NCBI RefSeq assembly: GCF_032118995.1
Contig: NC_092649.1
Location: 25,816,427-25,880,426, forward strand
Reading direction: 5' to 3'
Origin: Asterias amurensis
Lineage: Eukaryota > Echinodermata > Asteroidea > Forcipulatida > Asteriidae
DNA length: 64,000 bases
Of this stretch, positions 1-11,400 are shown piece after piece; position 1 is the first letter of the stretch; each line of letters starts with the position of its first letter. The translations under genes and the position numbers were made by a program. The notes under the pieces are model-generated. The model had not been told where the DNA came from, ran no database searches, and saw nothing but the letters and a program-made list of their open reading frames with translations.

Positions 1-29
1 TTTATGCAAATTTTTTGTGAATATAACAT

Positions 30-102
30 GGGGGATTAGCTCAAGTGGTAGAGCGCTCGCTTTGCATGTGAGAGGTACCGGGATCGATACCCGGATTCTC
101 CA
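30..102 (+). tRNA. tRNA-Ala (anticodon TGC), copy 1
   Basis: The 73-nt cloverleaf has a 7-bp acceptor stem GGGGGAT/ATTCTCC with the G3:U70 wobble pair, the universal alanine identity element. The D arm is GCTC/GAGC. The anticodon stem CTCGC/GTGAG frames loop TTTGCAT, giving anticodon TGC. The T arm is CCGGG/CCCGG with loop ATCGATA, and the discriminator base is A73. T-runs at 113-116 and 120-124 can serve as Pol III terminators. It is the first of four units spaced 145-149 bp apart. Confidence 0.93.
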
Positions 103-178
103 ATCTATACGTCTTTTGGTTTTTAAAATTCAAAAAGGAAAGTTCCCATTTTATGCAAATTATTTGTGATTATAACAT

Positions 179-251
179 GGGGGATTAGCTTAAGTGGTAG
201 AGCGCTCGCTTAGCATGTGAGAGGTACCGGGATAGATACCCGGATTCTCCA
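179..251 (+). tRNA. tRNA-Ala (anticodon AGC), copy 2, T-loop variant
   Basis: The cloverleaf matches copy 1, but the anticodon loop is TTAGCAT, giving AGC. The T loop reads ATAGATA instead of ATCGATA, which changes the highly conserved C56 of the B box. The D loop also has one C-to-T change. Both the TFIIIC site and the G19:C56 tertiary pair would be affected, so this copy may be weak or a recent pseudogene. The acceptor stem with G3:U70 is intact, and a T5 run follows at 264-268. Confidence 0.8.
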
Positions 252-323
252 GTCTTTACCCTCTTTTTGTTTTAATAAATCAGAAAGTGCCCATTTTATG
301 CAAATTATTTGTGATTATAATAT

Positions 324-396
324 GGGGGGTTAGCTCAAGTGGTAGAGCGCTCGCTTTGCATGTGAGAGGTACCGGGATCGATACCCGGATTCTCCA
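324..396 (+). tRNA. tRNA-Ala (anticodon TGC), copy 3
   Basis: This is a full 73-nt tRNA-Ala with anticodon TGC. The only change in the acceptor stem is A6 to G, which keeps a G6:U67 wobble. The T arm and loop are canonical for the cluster. A T5 run at 408-412 is the likely terminator. Confidence 0.91.
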
Positions 397-472
397 ATCT
401 TTACGTCTTTTTGTTTTAAAAATTAAAAAAAGAAAGTTACCATTTTATGCAAATTATTTGTTTTGATAACAT

Positions 473-545
473 GGGGGATTAGCTCAAGTGGTAGAGCGCT
501 CGCTTAGCATGTGAGAGGTACCGGGATCGATACCCGGATTCTCCA
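473..545 (+). tRNA. tRNA-Ala (anticodon AGC), copy 4
   Basis: This is a full 73-nt tRNA-Ala with anticodon AGC, G3:U70 and an intact ATCGATA T loop. It is a better AGC candidate than copy 2. A T5 run at 558-562 is the likely terminator. Confidence 0.92.
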
Positions 546-610
546 ATCTTTAACCTCTTTTTGTTGTCCAAACTGAAGAAGAAGAAAGTTCACATTTCAT
601 GCATTGTGAC

Positions 611-633
611 TATAGCTCAAGTGGTAGGGCGCT
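611..633 (+). pseudogene. tRNA-Ala remnant, copy 5
   Basis: The D-arm sequence TAGCTCAAGTGGTAG survives, with one further change. It joins directly to the trailer sequence that follows copy 4 (TTAACCTCTTTTTG). The 5' acceptor strand and everything from the anticodon arm to the 3' end are missing. It shows that the array once had at least five units. Confidence 0.8.
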
Positions 634-1113
634 TTAACCTCTTTTTGTTGTCCAAACTGAAGAAGAATGTGCCAATGTTATGTTATTTAACCTTTTTTGT
701 TTTCAACCCAAAAAATCTGCCCATTATTTTCATGAAAATTATTTTAATATATACACTGAGGATTAGTTCAACTTATCGTCCACTCTGTAGTTTGTAATCC
801 TCAAGGTTTTAATTAATAGTTTATTGAACCCCAGTAGAAGTCCTTGGTGTGACCATGGAGCTACTTTAGTTCTGTGTCTGACATTGTGCTGTCTGCTATT
901 GAAACCTTTGACAGCTGACCCCGAGAAATGAACGCGTGACGGGTTGGCCATGCAGGCAGGAGTCACTCACACACGTATTACATGTACACACACAAGCACA
1001 ATGCAGATCTATTCGATCTACGCCCGTCCGTACACTGTGCACTGTACATGCACAGACTAGACAGCATCCAGCATCCGGGAATCTAGAAGCTGCATTCATT
1101 CGGAGTGGACAAA
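634..1113 (+). promoter_or_regulatory. spacer and probable promoter/5' UTR of LEMD3
   Basis: The interval between the tRNA cluster and the LEMD3 start holds no recognisable gene. From about 900 it becomes richer in CpG and GTACA motifs. I see no convincing TATA box near the start, so the transcription start cannot be placed. The first in-frame ATG of the LEM reading frame is at 1114. Confidence 0.35.
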
Positions 1114-2464
1114 ATGGCGGCATCGGGACACACTGCGCTAAATGATCGAGAATTACGAACAGAATTGAAGCGTTTAGGCTTCAATGCTGGACCGGTTACC
1201 GACACCACTCGGAAAGTTTATTTCAAGAAACTAAGCAAGCTCCAAGCTGAGGAGAAATTGAAGGTGAAATTGCCAACGCCGGCCGTTCCAGGGCGTAAAT
1301 TACTCGGGTTCAGTTCCGACGAAAGTGATGGTGAATCAGCGGGCAACAGGAGGCGCTCCACGCCGGTCCCAAGCAAAGGTTTACGGCGACGAAGCTTGAA
1401 AGTCCGGGCTCAAACACCTCACAATGGGACGGCCGATGACCACGGAGATACACCTGCAAAGTCAACAAAGCTTCCCTCGGAAGGTTCACGGTTGAATTCC
1501 AGTTCCAAATCGAAGAGATATTCGACAGGTATGTTGCCAAGTGCAGGTCCTTCAATTGACCGAACTGTCCACGGGAATAAATCGAGAGCGCGCGCCAGCT
1601 TATTGGCTGGCCGGGATGCAGTGACTAAATCCAGGGTTGTGCCAACTCCAAGCAAAGGTGAATTTTCGGACTCTGATGTGGATGAAAAGGATAATAATGA
1701 AGAAGAAGATGAAGATAGTAATGATGAGTTAACCGAGCCTCAAATGACTGAGGCTTCGACAAATTCATCAAATTCAAAGTACGACGTAAGAAACAGAAAT
1801 TCAAGAGGCAGGATGAATGAAACGTACACAAAAGACCATGTTAATTCAGAGGCAAGCGATTTATCATCGACCGGTAACAAGACTTCCGGACTCTGGTGGT
1901 CCTCAACGGCTAAACCTTCTCCTCGGCAAAGCCTCCCGAAATCATTAACCCCAAGAACTAGCACCCCGCGCAAATCCAATCGTTTGCGTCTGTCAGATGC
2001 CTACGATGACGAGGTGGACACAAGTCAACTAAACGATAACGCAGCCCGAAACAACAACAGTAATACTCTTGCCCCAGCATCAAGAAATAACCTCAACTCC
2101 TCCAGAAACCCAAACCTCAATCAAATCAAATCAAGTTCCAGCAGCAAAGTAAACAATGTGTCCCTTCCACGATCCACCAGTTCAAGCTTCCTGAACTCTA
2201 AATCCAACCACACACCAAGAAGTCGCCCCTATGCCTATCAGCAGCCGGACAGATCAAAGTCGTCAACGAGCAACCCTCGCAACTCTGACCTACCTGAAAG
2301 AGAGGAGAACCTCTACGAAGAGTTTGCCACGGAGGACCACTCAGCCTCCAGCCTTGGCTCCAGGATTGGTCACCATGTCCCAATGATCTTGCTGTCGTGT
2401 GCCTTTCTTTTCTTTGTAGTTTTGGGGATGGTTTACATGAATGTTGGCACCGAAAATCTAGAGG
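1114..2464 (+). CDS. LEMD3: LEMD3 exon 1: LEM domain, disordered nucleoplasmic region, TM1
   Basis: The ATG at 1114 sits in good context (ACAAAATGG) and gives [18 protein letters not shown] nine bases upstream is in frame but is not a plausible start. The LEM hallmark [15 protein letters not shown] spans residues 26-40. Residues 50-415 are rich in Ser, Asn, Arg and Pro, with TPRKS- and SPRQS-like sites that suit phosphorylation. TM1 lies around [20 protein letters not shown]. The donor is GAGG|gtgagt in phase 1. Putting the whole N-terminus and TM1 on one large first exon is, to my knowledge, also the vertebrate arrangement. Confidence 0.95.
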
Positions 2465-5400
2465 GTGAGTATAGCTTGTCATGTGCGTACCCATGTCATT
2501 GCTTAGCTTACGAAGGAATTCTGCGCTTATTGCCCATATTGTAGAACTACAGTTTGTGTTTTATAGGGCACTGGAAAGCACAAAATTACGCAGTAAGCAA
2601 AGCCATGAAACTGGAACCTCGTTTAAAAAAAGTACTTGTTGTACACAAATGTGACCATATAGGTAAAACTTTTGTATGTAGGATCATGGTAGGATTAACC
2701 ATGGAGCTCCATGGATTATAAACTACCAACAATCCCCTACGTGAACATTGGTACATGTGTACACATGTGTACCTAATGTACTGTACATGTTGGGTTTGTG
2801 GGTAAACGATTTCGTATTTCTACACATGATGTAGGAAAAAACATATAATTGCTGCACTCTGTGGCGGAATCCATTGTGTTTTGATACCCGAGTAGTGGGC
2901 AAATGGCACTCGAGGGTGTACGAACAAGGTAATGTACTGTGTGAACTGGTTAACAACACTTGTGTTACCCTCCACGTTGTGCGTTATGCGTAGTGCGTCG
3001 TGCATCCTCAGCCATGGAACATGCGTCGGAAAAGTTTCCGTATGGCGTCACCACTTTTTCATTCGAAATAAAATAATATAGTATCTAATTTACCTGATTG
3101 ATATATCCCTTTTTGTAAAAATGAGTGAAAAGGTGGTGGCGCCATACGGAAAGTTATTCCATGCGTCTTTATATGAGTGTACATCACATGATTTGTTCTT
3201 GACCAATAAATCCTTGGAACAATGTTGCATACATGTACATAGGTATACTCCTAATATTACATTGTGTTTTGTACATGATCGGGCAGATGGACAGTCGAGC
3301 ATGTTTTGTGTGCTCTTTAATTAGAGTCGTCATGCTGTACATTGGTCCCACTGTCACATTGTTGATGTATTATGACAGTCATCATCAGGTGCAGAGATAT
3401 TAATTAGCTGGATTATAAATAGAATGCACAGGTGGCATTGTTTGGTTGAGGATTGACATCTTGGCACATCACAAGTATTTTATTGTGACCTGCAATTACA
3501 CCCAGGAATATTTTAAAGGGGGGAAAGTTTATGTATGACGCCACCACTTTTTACTGAAATAATATATTTTTTTATCTAATTTACCTAAATGAGATACATA
3601 CTTTTGTATGTATCCCTTTTTGTAAAATTTAGTTAAAAAGTTGTGGCGCAGTACAGAAAGTTATCCTGAAGGGGTACAACTGGGCAAATGTTTGTTATTC
3701 CCAAGATTTAAAATTTATAATTTTTATACATAATTGTTGGAACTTGAATAATTGTCTCAACTCAGACTGGAAATTGAGAGTCCTAACCCCCCCCCCACCC
3801 CCCCCCAAAAAAAAATGAATCCCACAAACACCCAAAATATATACAATAAGTTCTCTCTGTATCAGTACAAGTACATTTTTCGTCTCATGAGGCGCGGTAT
3901 TCACTAACAAACACTGTAACGGTCCTCATGAATGTTCCCAAAGGAGTCTACTAAAACCAAGTCTAATGTCCCCCATTGTTGGTTTCTTTTGTCCTACCAT
4001 GCCCGATACTTCACAGAGGCATTGAAGGCATTTGCCTCCATGCTCCATTGAAATGCTATGACAGTAGAAATTTACAATTTCCTCATGTCATGGGGCCACA
4101 CTGCATGGGGTTTCCTATGCCTTTACCAAGAAGTAAATGCCTTTGTGCTCTTTCATAAACAAATCATCATAAAACTGGGTTGAGGAACTTTAGCTTGGCC
4201 AGTTAAGTTTAAAAACAGTGGACACTGTTGGTAACTGTCAAAGACCAGTCTTCTAAATTGGTGTATCTTAACATGTATGCATAAAATAACGAACCTGTGA
4301 AAATTTGAGCTCAATTGGTTGTTGAAGTTGCGAGATATGAATGAAATACAAAAAACACCCTTGTCACACGAAGTTGTGTGCTTTCAGATGCTTGATTTCG
4401 AGACCTCAAATTCTAAACTTGAGGTCTTGAAATCAAATTCGTGGAAAATTACTTCTGTCTCGAAAACTACATACTGTACGTCACTTCAGAGGGAGCCGTT
4501 TCTCAAAATGTTTTATACTATCAACCTCTCCCCATTACTCGTTACCAAGTGAGGTTTTATGCTGATAATTATTTTGAGTAATTACCAATAGTCGTGTCCA
4601 CTGCCTTTAAGACATGACCAGAAGCAGATACACTGTACGAACATCGTAGCGCCCCTTGACAAACTGCACTGAGAGATACATAGTGAGCCAGTTTTGTTGA
4701 TGGCTATCATTCCCTGCATGACGGGACTATCCCATGCAGAACACTGACTCAGAAGTGTCGAGGAGTAACCCTCTCTCCTTGGGTCTGAAGACACCTCGGC
4801 AGGCTCGGGTGCTCGCTTCCTTCCTGTGTCACCAGCTGTTGTGCCGTCTCCCCACCGCCTTAGTACTAGTTACTGATGGTAGAAGGTTGTTATTATCAAT
4901 TAATAAAAAGCAACCCCCCCCCCTCGTTGAAGTGGACTACTTTCAGCTTAAAAAGGTGTTGATCGAGGAAAGTGAGGACAGGTATTATGGGCACTGTTGC
5001 TGTTCAATATTGGGTGTTTGAAAGTGTTGGATTGGATACTCATTTTGTGTTAAGGAGGTACAACTACAATCTACACACAAGTAGAATGTGTGATAAGTTA
5101 ATTTCAAGTGGATGGCTTGTTGTGGTGGCTGAGAGATAAGGACACCAGACTCAAGCTCTGGTATTTCTGATCAGCAGAGTGTGGGCTTGAGTCCGGGTTG
5201 CGCATGTGTGTGTGGACACTGCATTTCTGTCAGTTTGTAGGCTGCATAAAGTTTGCCACAATCACATTAGCCCTTCCCATAAATGCTATGTGTAACATTC
5301 CTGCATGCGCACAGACACTGGTTGGCAGACCAGGCTGTGGCATACACACAATTAGGCGTACGCATCACGCCATCATTCGTTCCTTACAAAAAGCTGTGAT

Positions 5401-8400
5401 GTTTCCTCATTTTGCCCAAAGGTAGTGTAAGGTGCTTAGCCTGATGAGCAATTTAATGTACATCATGGGAGGGGTCTACTGTTAACCAATATGTACCAGT
5501 CCACCCTCGCTTAGTTTAGTTTTACTGCACATTTTATGCACTTAGCATGAATAACTTTGATACCATGGAATTGTTTATGTTTAATCAAAAATCTCTCGTC
5601 AAATGTTGCATGTCCTTTCTCTCAAGATTGCGTGCTATGAAAGACCCAGAATATATTGCCTTGATGTGTTTTTTTAAAACCTGTTGCTTGTTGGCGTGTG
5701 ATTCACTCCCTGGCTTTGGGTCAATTAGGGTTAATTATTCTTAGGATAAGCGTGCATTGATGGGATTCATTTTGGGGTTAATGGATGGGGCTGGCATTTC
5801 TCATAACACCGTTTGGCTGACTTGACGTTATCGGTTTAACTGATAACAAGATATATCCTTTACAATTGTAGACAAGGCCTATATGCTTCGTTTTTGAAAG
5901 GGCAAGGACACCAAGGCATTTTCTCCTTGATAGAGGGCACCCTATGAGGACTTAGTAAATTTCTAAAGGAGCATTTTAAGGGCACCAAGGCAATCGAATT
6001 GTTGGCAACGAGGCAATCGCCTTCGTTGCCTTCATGACGTATCCGGCCTGGTAGATGTTTTAGACCACCCCTGGCTCGTCACGAATGACCGAATTCAGTA
6101 TTTATATTTGAAATTTTATTTCATGATGTTAGAAATACATACCAGGGCTTGAATTCGGATAAAAACAGAATTGTGAAAAGACATCGGGGCTTTAACATGT
6201 ACGTACACTGTGTACATGGCTCAAGTTTTTATAGACTGGACCAAAGTCCTGAGGTCAGTGATTTAAGCCTCGGGCCAGTAACCTCATGACCAGACTTGTA
6301 AGTGCAAAGTCCGGCTGACTTTTGTTTTTTTAGTGAATAGTAATACCTTCCAGTGCGTAATTATTATCTTTTAATGTTGCAATGTTGACTTTGAGTCTGG
6401 TAAATATCTTCCAATCTGTTGAGACTGGATAGTAATTTTCTCTTTTCGTACATTTATGTTACACTTTGTAGAAAGTTTATTTTCATTAAATTAAGAATTT
6501 GGTCTTCCATTTAATATACATGTATGCAAGGGGTCTTTTGATACATTTTCAGTGTGTACCCGCATGTGTGCGAAGTGCCAATTAAACTATACCCATGTAC
6601 ACAAACCAAGTTGTACATAGTGTATGCTGGTTTGGGGCCATTTTATTCGCTTGTTTCCAGAGGCAGTCCTTTATCACTTGTTAATACATACATGTACATC
6701 CCCACGTGATCAAGTTTTTAAAACTGTCCAAGGTACATGTACATTTATAACTAAACGGTGTATGCACATGTGTGTACCGTACATGAACACGGTACATGTA
6801 GGCCTATTTATTGCAGTGTACATGGAACATGGAATATAACATTCCATATGCTGCTTTTGTGTTCATTCGTATGACGTGTCCCAGGACCTCATTTATTAGC
6901 GCATGATTGCACTCAATGTACAGGTGTGTACATAAAACACAGGTACATGTTTGAACATGCCCGACGTTAACATTACGAAAGCGAAGTGGGCCTGATTTAT
7001 TGTACGGAATGTTTTTCAGACCTGGAATTTCGTCTGTGAGGGGACTAGGCCATTTTCATTTTGCAAAAAGGCACTTCCATTGGAGAATCTTAAAGTCTAT
7101 GGGAAACTTTTGATGGGGCACCAAGGCCAAGACCAGAACAATGGTCTTGTTCACGATTCGGCCATCTTATGCATACAGGTCTAGTTCCCAGACTACATCA
7201 TACAGGATACAGTGCTTGCAATGCTCGTTTTGGTAATTGGACTAACTTGTCTCCGTTTGTAGTACATCATAGACACTCGTCTTTGAAAAAATAAGTAACA
7301 TTTTAAACTTCACAAGGGCGATAAAGGCAATTGCCTCTATGTCCCCCTGGTCCCCTAATTGTCCCCCTAATTGCCTTTATTGCCTTGGTGCCCTTGAAAT
7401 GCTAGAAATTTACTATTTTCTCAAAGGTTGCTCTTCTCAGGGGGAAACTGCGTCGGTGACCTTGCCCTTCTAAAAACGAAGCCTTTACACATTGTACAAA
7501 CATGACATTCAAATGGTTGTGAAACTGTCAGGTTTTGACATGATACAATGTATAAGGGCTGCACTAAGACCGTGCACGTACCTGTGTATCAGCCGTGAAC
7601 GAGGCAAATAATGTATACACCATCATTAAAATTAGTATACAATGCACTGTACATTTTTATACACATACACGTAGTAGTTTTTGTACTGAATGTAAATGTT
7701 TTTACACATGGAAGCACATACACAATGCAATCATCGCATTTATGAAGGTTAGCAAAATTCCCAACATTGAACATTCCTCATGTAACAATGGGTATAAAAG
7801 TGCAGTTTGATAATGATCGTAATGTTCGCTTGCAATGTTTACAGATCAAATGCATTTTATAATGGTCTCAGAATGTACACATAGAGTACCTTTTTTAGAG
7901 GATACTTTTTTGCCACAAGCAGTACGTGTCCAGAATAAGAATGGCTTTTTAAAACCAGCAAATATGGCGCATCATGACCGAGCGGTTAAGCGCAACAGAC
8001 TCGAGCTCCTGCACTTCTGATCAGAAGAGTGTGGGTTTGAGCCCTTGTCTTGCCACTCGTGTGTCTTTGAGCCGGACACTTTGCCATTTAGCTTGGACTT
8101 AAAGCTGCTGGTCCTGTGTGTTGTGTATTGATTGTAGAAGAACCCATAACGCAAACAGAAAGATCTGGCCGTGGCTTCTAAATGCTCCGAAGCACCATTA
8201 AAACCCTGTGCTATTAATCTCATAATTAAACAACTTTAATTACTAAATGTAGATCTTCATAAAAACTAGTGACTGTTATTAAGTGTTGGTGATTTGTCAT
8301 TTCATAAAAGTGTGGAATCAAATTTTACCATTAGACCATTACAAGACCATTCAACCTTGGTTTGGTTCTTGTGTGAGGAACAAAAAGATGGGAAAATCAT

Positions 8401-11400
8401 GATTTGGATCATGGATGGAACTCGGTCTAGCACATGTTGGTTTAGTATTTTTAGGACAGTAGTTAAACTAATAGCACTAGCCTAGCTACATTGTCTAGGA
8501 TAAATCTGCTACGGGTTTACGGCTAGTAGAAGACGCCTTTTCAACTTGTCAAGTTGGCTGCTAAAAACTGTGCAATAAATACTCAAATGCGAAATGTGTT
8601 TATAATTTTTAGTGAGTGGTGTTTACTTCATTTAAATTGGTTTGATCACTTCCACAATGAATACATCAAAGCTATTGTTTTTTAAAAAACTGGTCTACTT
8701 AAAACTTTCTTGGCGCAAGAAAAAACGCATTGTCTAGTAGCTGGGTTTGGCTACTACACTGTACATATTTGTTAAAGTTTTAAAATTGTAAGGCACGGTG
8801 GAGTATTTTGTAAACCCTCTCCCCTTCCCTCAATCATCCCCCAAACCCTCCACCCCTCCTTTCGCAAAATTCAGTCACGAACCAAACTGGATCAAAAATG
8901 TGACGGAGCGTTATGTTGGCGCCAAACACAAGAGAGTACGACACAGCACATACATGTACAGGCAGTACATGTGTTAATGATTTATATTGGCCAACTGTAC
9001 CTTTCGGTTGTAGTGACTAGCCCAGGAGTAGTAGGTCTGCATGCCAGGATAAGACAGTCTACGGGCTTTCCTGAGCTTTTGGTTGACCCAACCAACATCC
9101 TTGGCTGACAAGCCGTGTACATGTGTATTGCTAAGACTTGTTGTCAGTGTAGTACCATAGTAGGGAGGTTTAAAGGGAATGCATTGTGCAACACTGGTGA
9201 GCCATTGAGAAAACAAAATTCACAGTGTATCTCCCCCCCAAAAAAAATAAATAAATAAAAAACCTGTGGGGGTGGGGTGGTAAAAAAGAGATTTGTTTTC
9301 GTCCATAATGCAGAAATTCAAAGTAAAAAAAAATTCAAAATGCAATTGAGCTCAAAGCCGCTGCAGGCCTGATACTTTACAAAGGTGATTGCCTCCATGA
9401 CCGCTGGTCATTGCCTTGGGTATCCTTTACCAAGGAAATAATGCCTTGGTGCCCTTGCCGTTTCAAAAACGAAGCATACTGTACAGGCCTGCTGCTGTAA
9501 TGCTTGCCTGTTAGTAAGTTTTTAATGCCATTTGTTTCCAGAGTCTTTACCAAACATATACTATACAGTGAAGTAGACCCTTTTACATCTTGGTCTGCTT
9601 ACCCAAATGTGAATTAAAATAGCTGCTCGACCAATCTAAGTGGACCGGCTGTATACATGCTGACAGACTGGAAATGACAAGCTAACCCAGTCCAAACTAC
9701 AGGTTACCCCGAACATCCGATAATTCTACTCCGCGGTAGTAGAATAAAGAAATACAGTTCTCTAAAGAACAAACTCTACCTGGCAAGAACATGTAGATAC
9801 ACACATGGTTTTACCGCAAACCAAATATATTAACCCAGTCCTGTTGGCTGGTTTTTTCAAAAGGTTTTGGGCAAGCCCTGATCTGCTGAAAAATCATACT
9901 GGTTGGATTTTTAACAGGTGTGCTACATGTTTCCTTCCTATGGAGGGTGGCAGTGTCACATTGATGATAATTCAATTGCAACCCTAAAAACCGCAATGTC
10001 CTGACCCTCCTCTGGGGATTCCTCTTATTAATTACCCTGGGGTAACTCTGTGGTTTTGTGCTTGAGATCAACACACTACTGTTCCGTCCCAACTTGACAA
10101 TCGTCGTTCAGACTGGTCCCAATTTGAGTGTTACAGTTGGGGCGTCCCAACTTGAGCACTCAATTTGGGACCAGTCTCAACTATAGTTCATGCGATTGGG
10201 GTGGAACATAACCAATCTCGCTGTTGCCTGTAGACCCCAAGCTGATCTTAGCTCATTTTGGGGGCCCTCCTCAATGGTCCCCATGACCACACCCACCAGA
10301 GCGTTGGCAGACGTCCATTTTTTAGGCATGTACATGTAGTCTGAGAACTAAAAAGTCATGTGTAGCAACAAAAACTCTAACTACTTTCATTATTAAAGCC
10401 TGGATATAATTCAAACGTTGGTTTCATGTTGGTTTTAAGACGGTTGATCAGTGTAGGAAAATTTCACTTCAGGTTAAAGACACTGGACACTTGGTAATTG
10501 TCAAAGTCCAGTCTTCTCACTTAGTGTATCTTATATTATTATTATGCATAAAATAACAAACCTGTGAACATTTGAGCTCAATTGGTCTTCGAAGTTGCGA
10601 GATAATAATGAAAGAAAAAACACCCTTGTCACACGAAGTTGTGTGCTTTCTGATGCTTGATTTCGAGACCTCAAATTCTAAACCTGAGGTCTCAAAATCA
10701 AATTTGTGGAAAATTACTTCTTTCTCGAAAACTACATTACTTCAGAGGAAGCTGTTTCTCACAATGTTTTATACTATCAACCTCTTCCCATTACTCGTTA
10801 CCAAGTACAGTTTTATGCCAATAAATATAGTGAGTAACTACCAATAGTGTCCTCTGCCTTTAAATGTTGCCAAATCCAGTGTTTAAAAGTTTCAAAAAGA
10901 AAACTGCGGGGAATCAAACAAAAGCGATGTACACATGTACACCGCAAGCAAGGGTTGCTTTTCTTTTCTTCGTTTTTTTCTTTGGTTCATGAAAAATTTG
11001 TTTTGGTGCTCTTGTCATGCTTGTACTGTAGACACAAACATATGTAACTGATCCTCGTTTATACAGCCCTGTTTGCTTTGGTTTTTAAAGGATAAGGGCA
11101 TCAAGGCATTTTCACAATGTACATGTACAGGTTAAAAGGGCACCCTCTATGGCAGAGGATACTTTCTACCAGGGCATTTCAAGGGCAAAGGGGCATTATT
11201 ATGTAAGGAAATCGCCTTCGTTGCCTCCATGAAGTATCTGGCTCGATTGTGTAATTAAGTAGACCTTAACAAGTACTTGTACATGTATGATTGATAGGTC
11301 CAGGTTTCAAACCTCTCTTCGGGGTTTTGTGACTTTGCTTTACAAACATCTACGTAATGCACACTGCCACCCTACAATGTATTTCTTTGGGCATGTAGGG

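Larger units (their letters stand above)
4..454 (+). promoter_or_regulatory. four phased ATGCAAAT upstream elements of the tRNA-Ala genes
   Basis: An ATGCAAAT octamer lies at 4-11, 153-160, 298-305 and 447-454. Each begins exactly 26 bases before the first base of a tRNA-Ala gene. The surrounding AT-rich stretch is also kept between units. Position -26 to -19 is where TFIIIB usually sits on a tRNA gene, so this may act as a TATA-like element. The match to the POU/Oct octamer may be incidental. Confidence 0.5.

Noticed and set aside
1105-1113. GTG at 1105 as the LEMD3 start
   Set aside because: An ATG in strong context lies nine bases downstream and matches the expected LEMD3 N-terminus.
7967-8050. 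Leucine tRNA-like sequence as a functional tRNA
   Set aside because: The acceptor stem does not pair and the sequence belongs to a SINE head.
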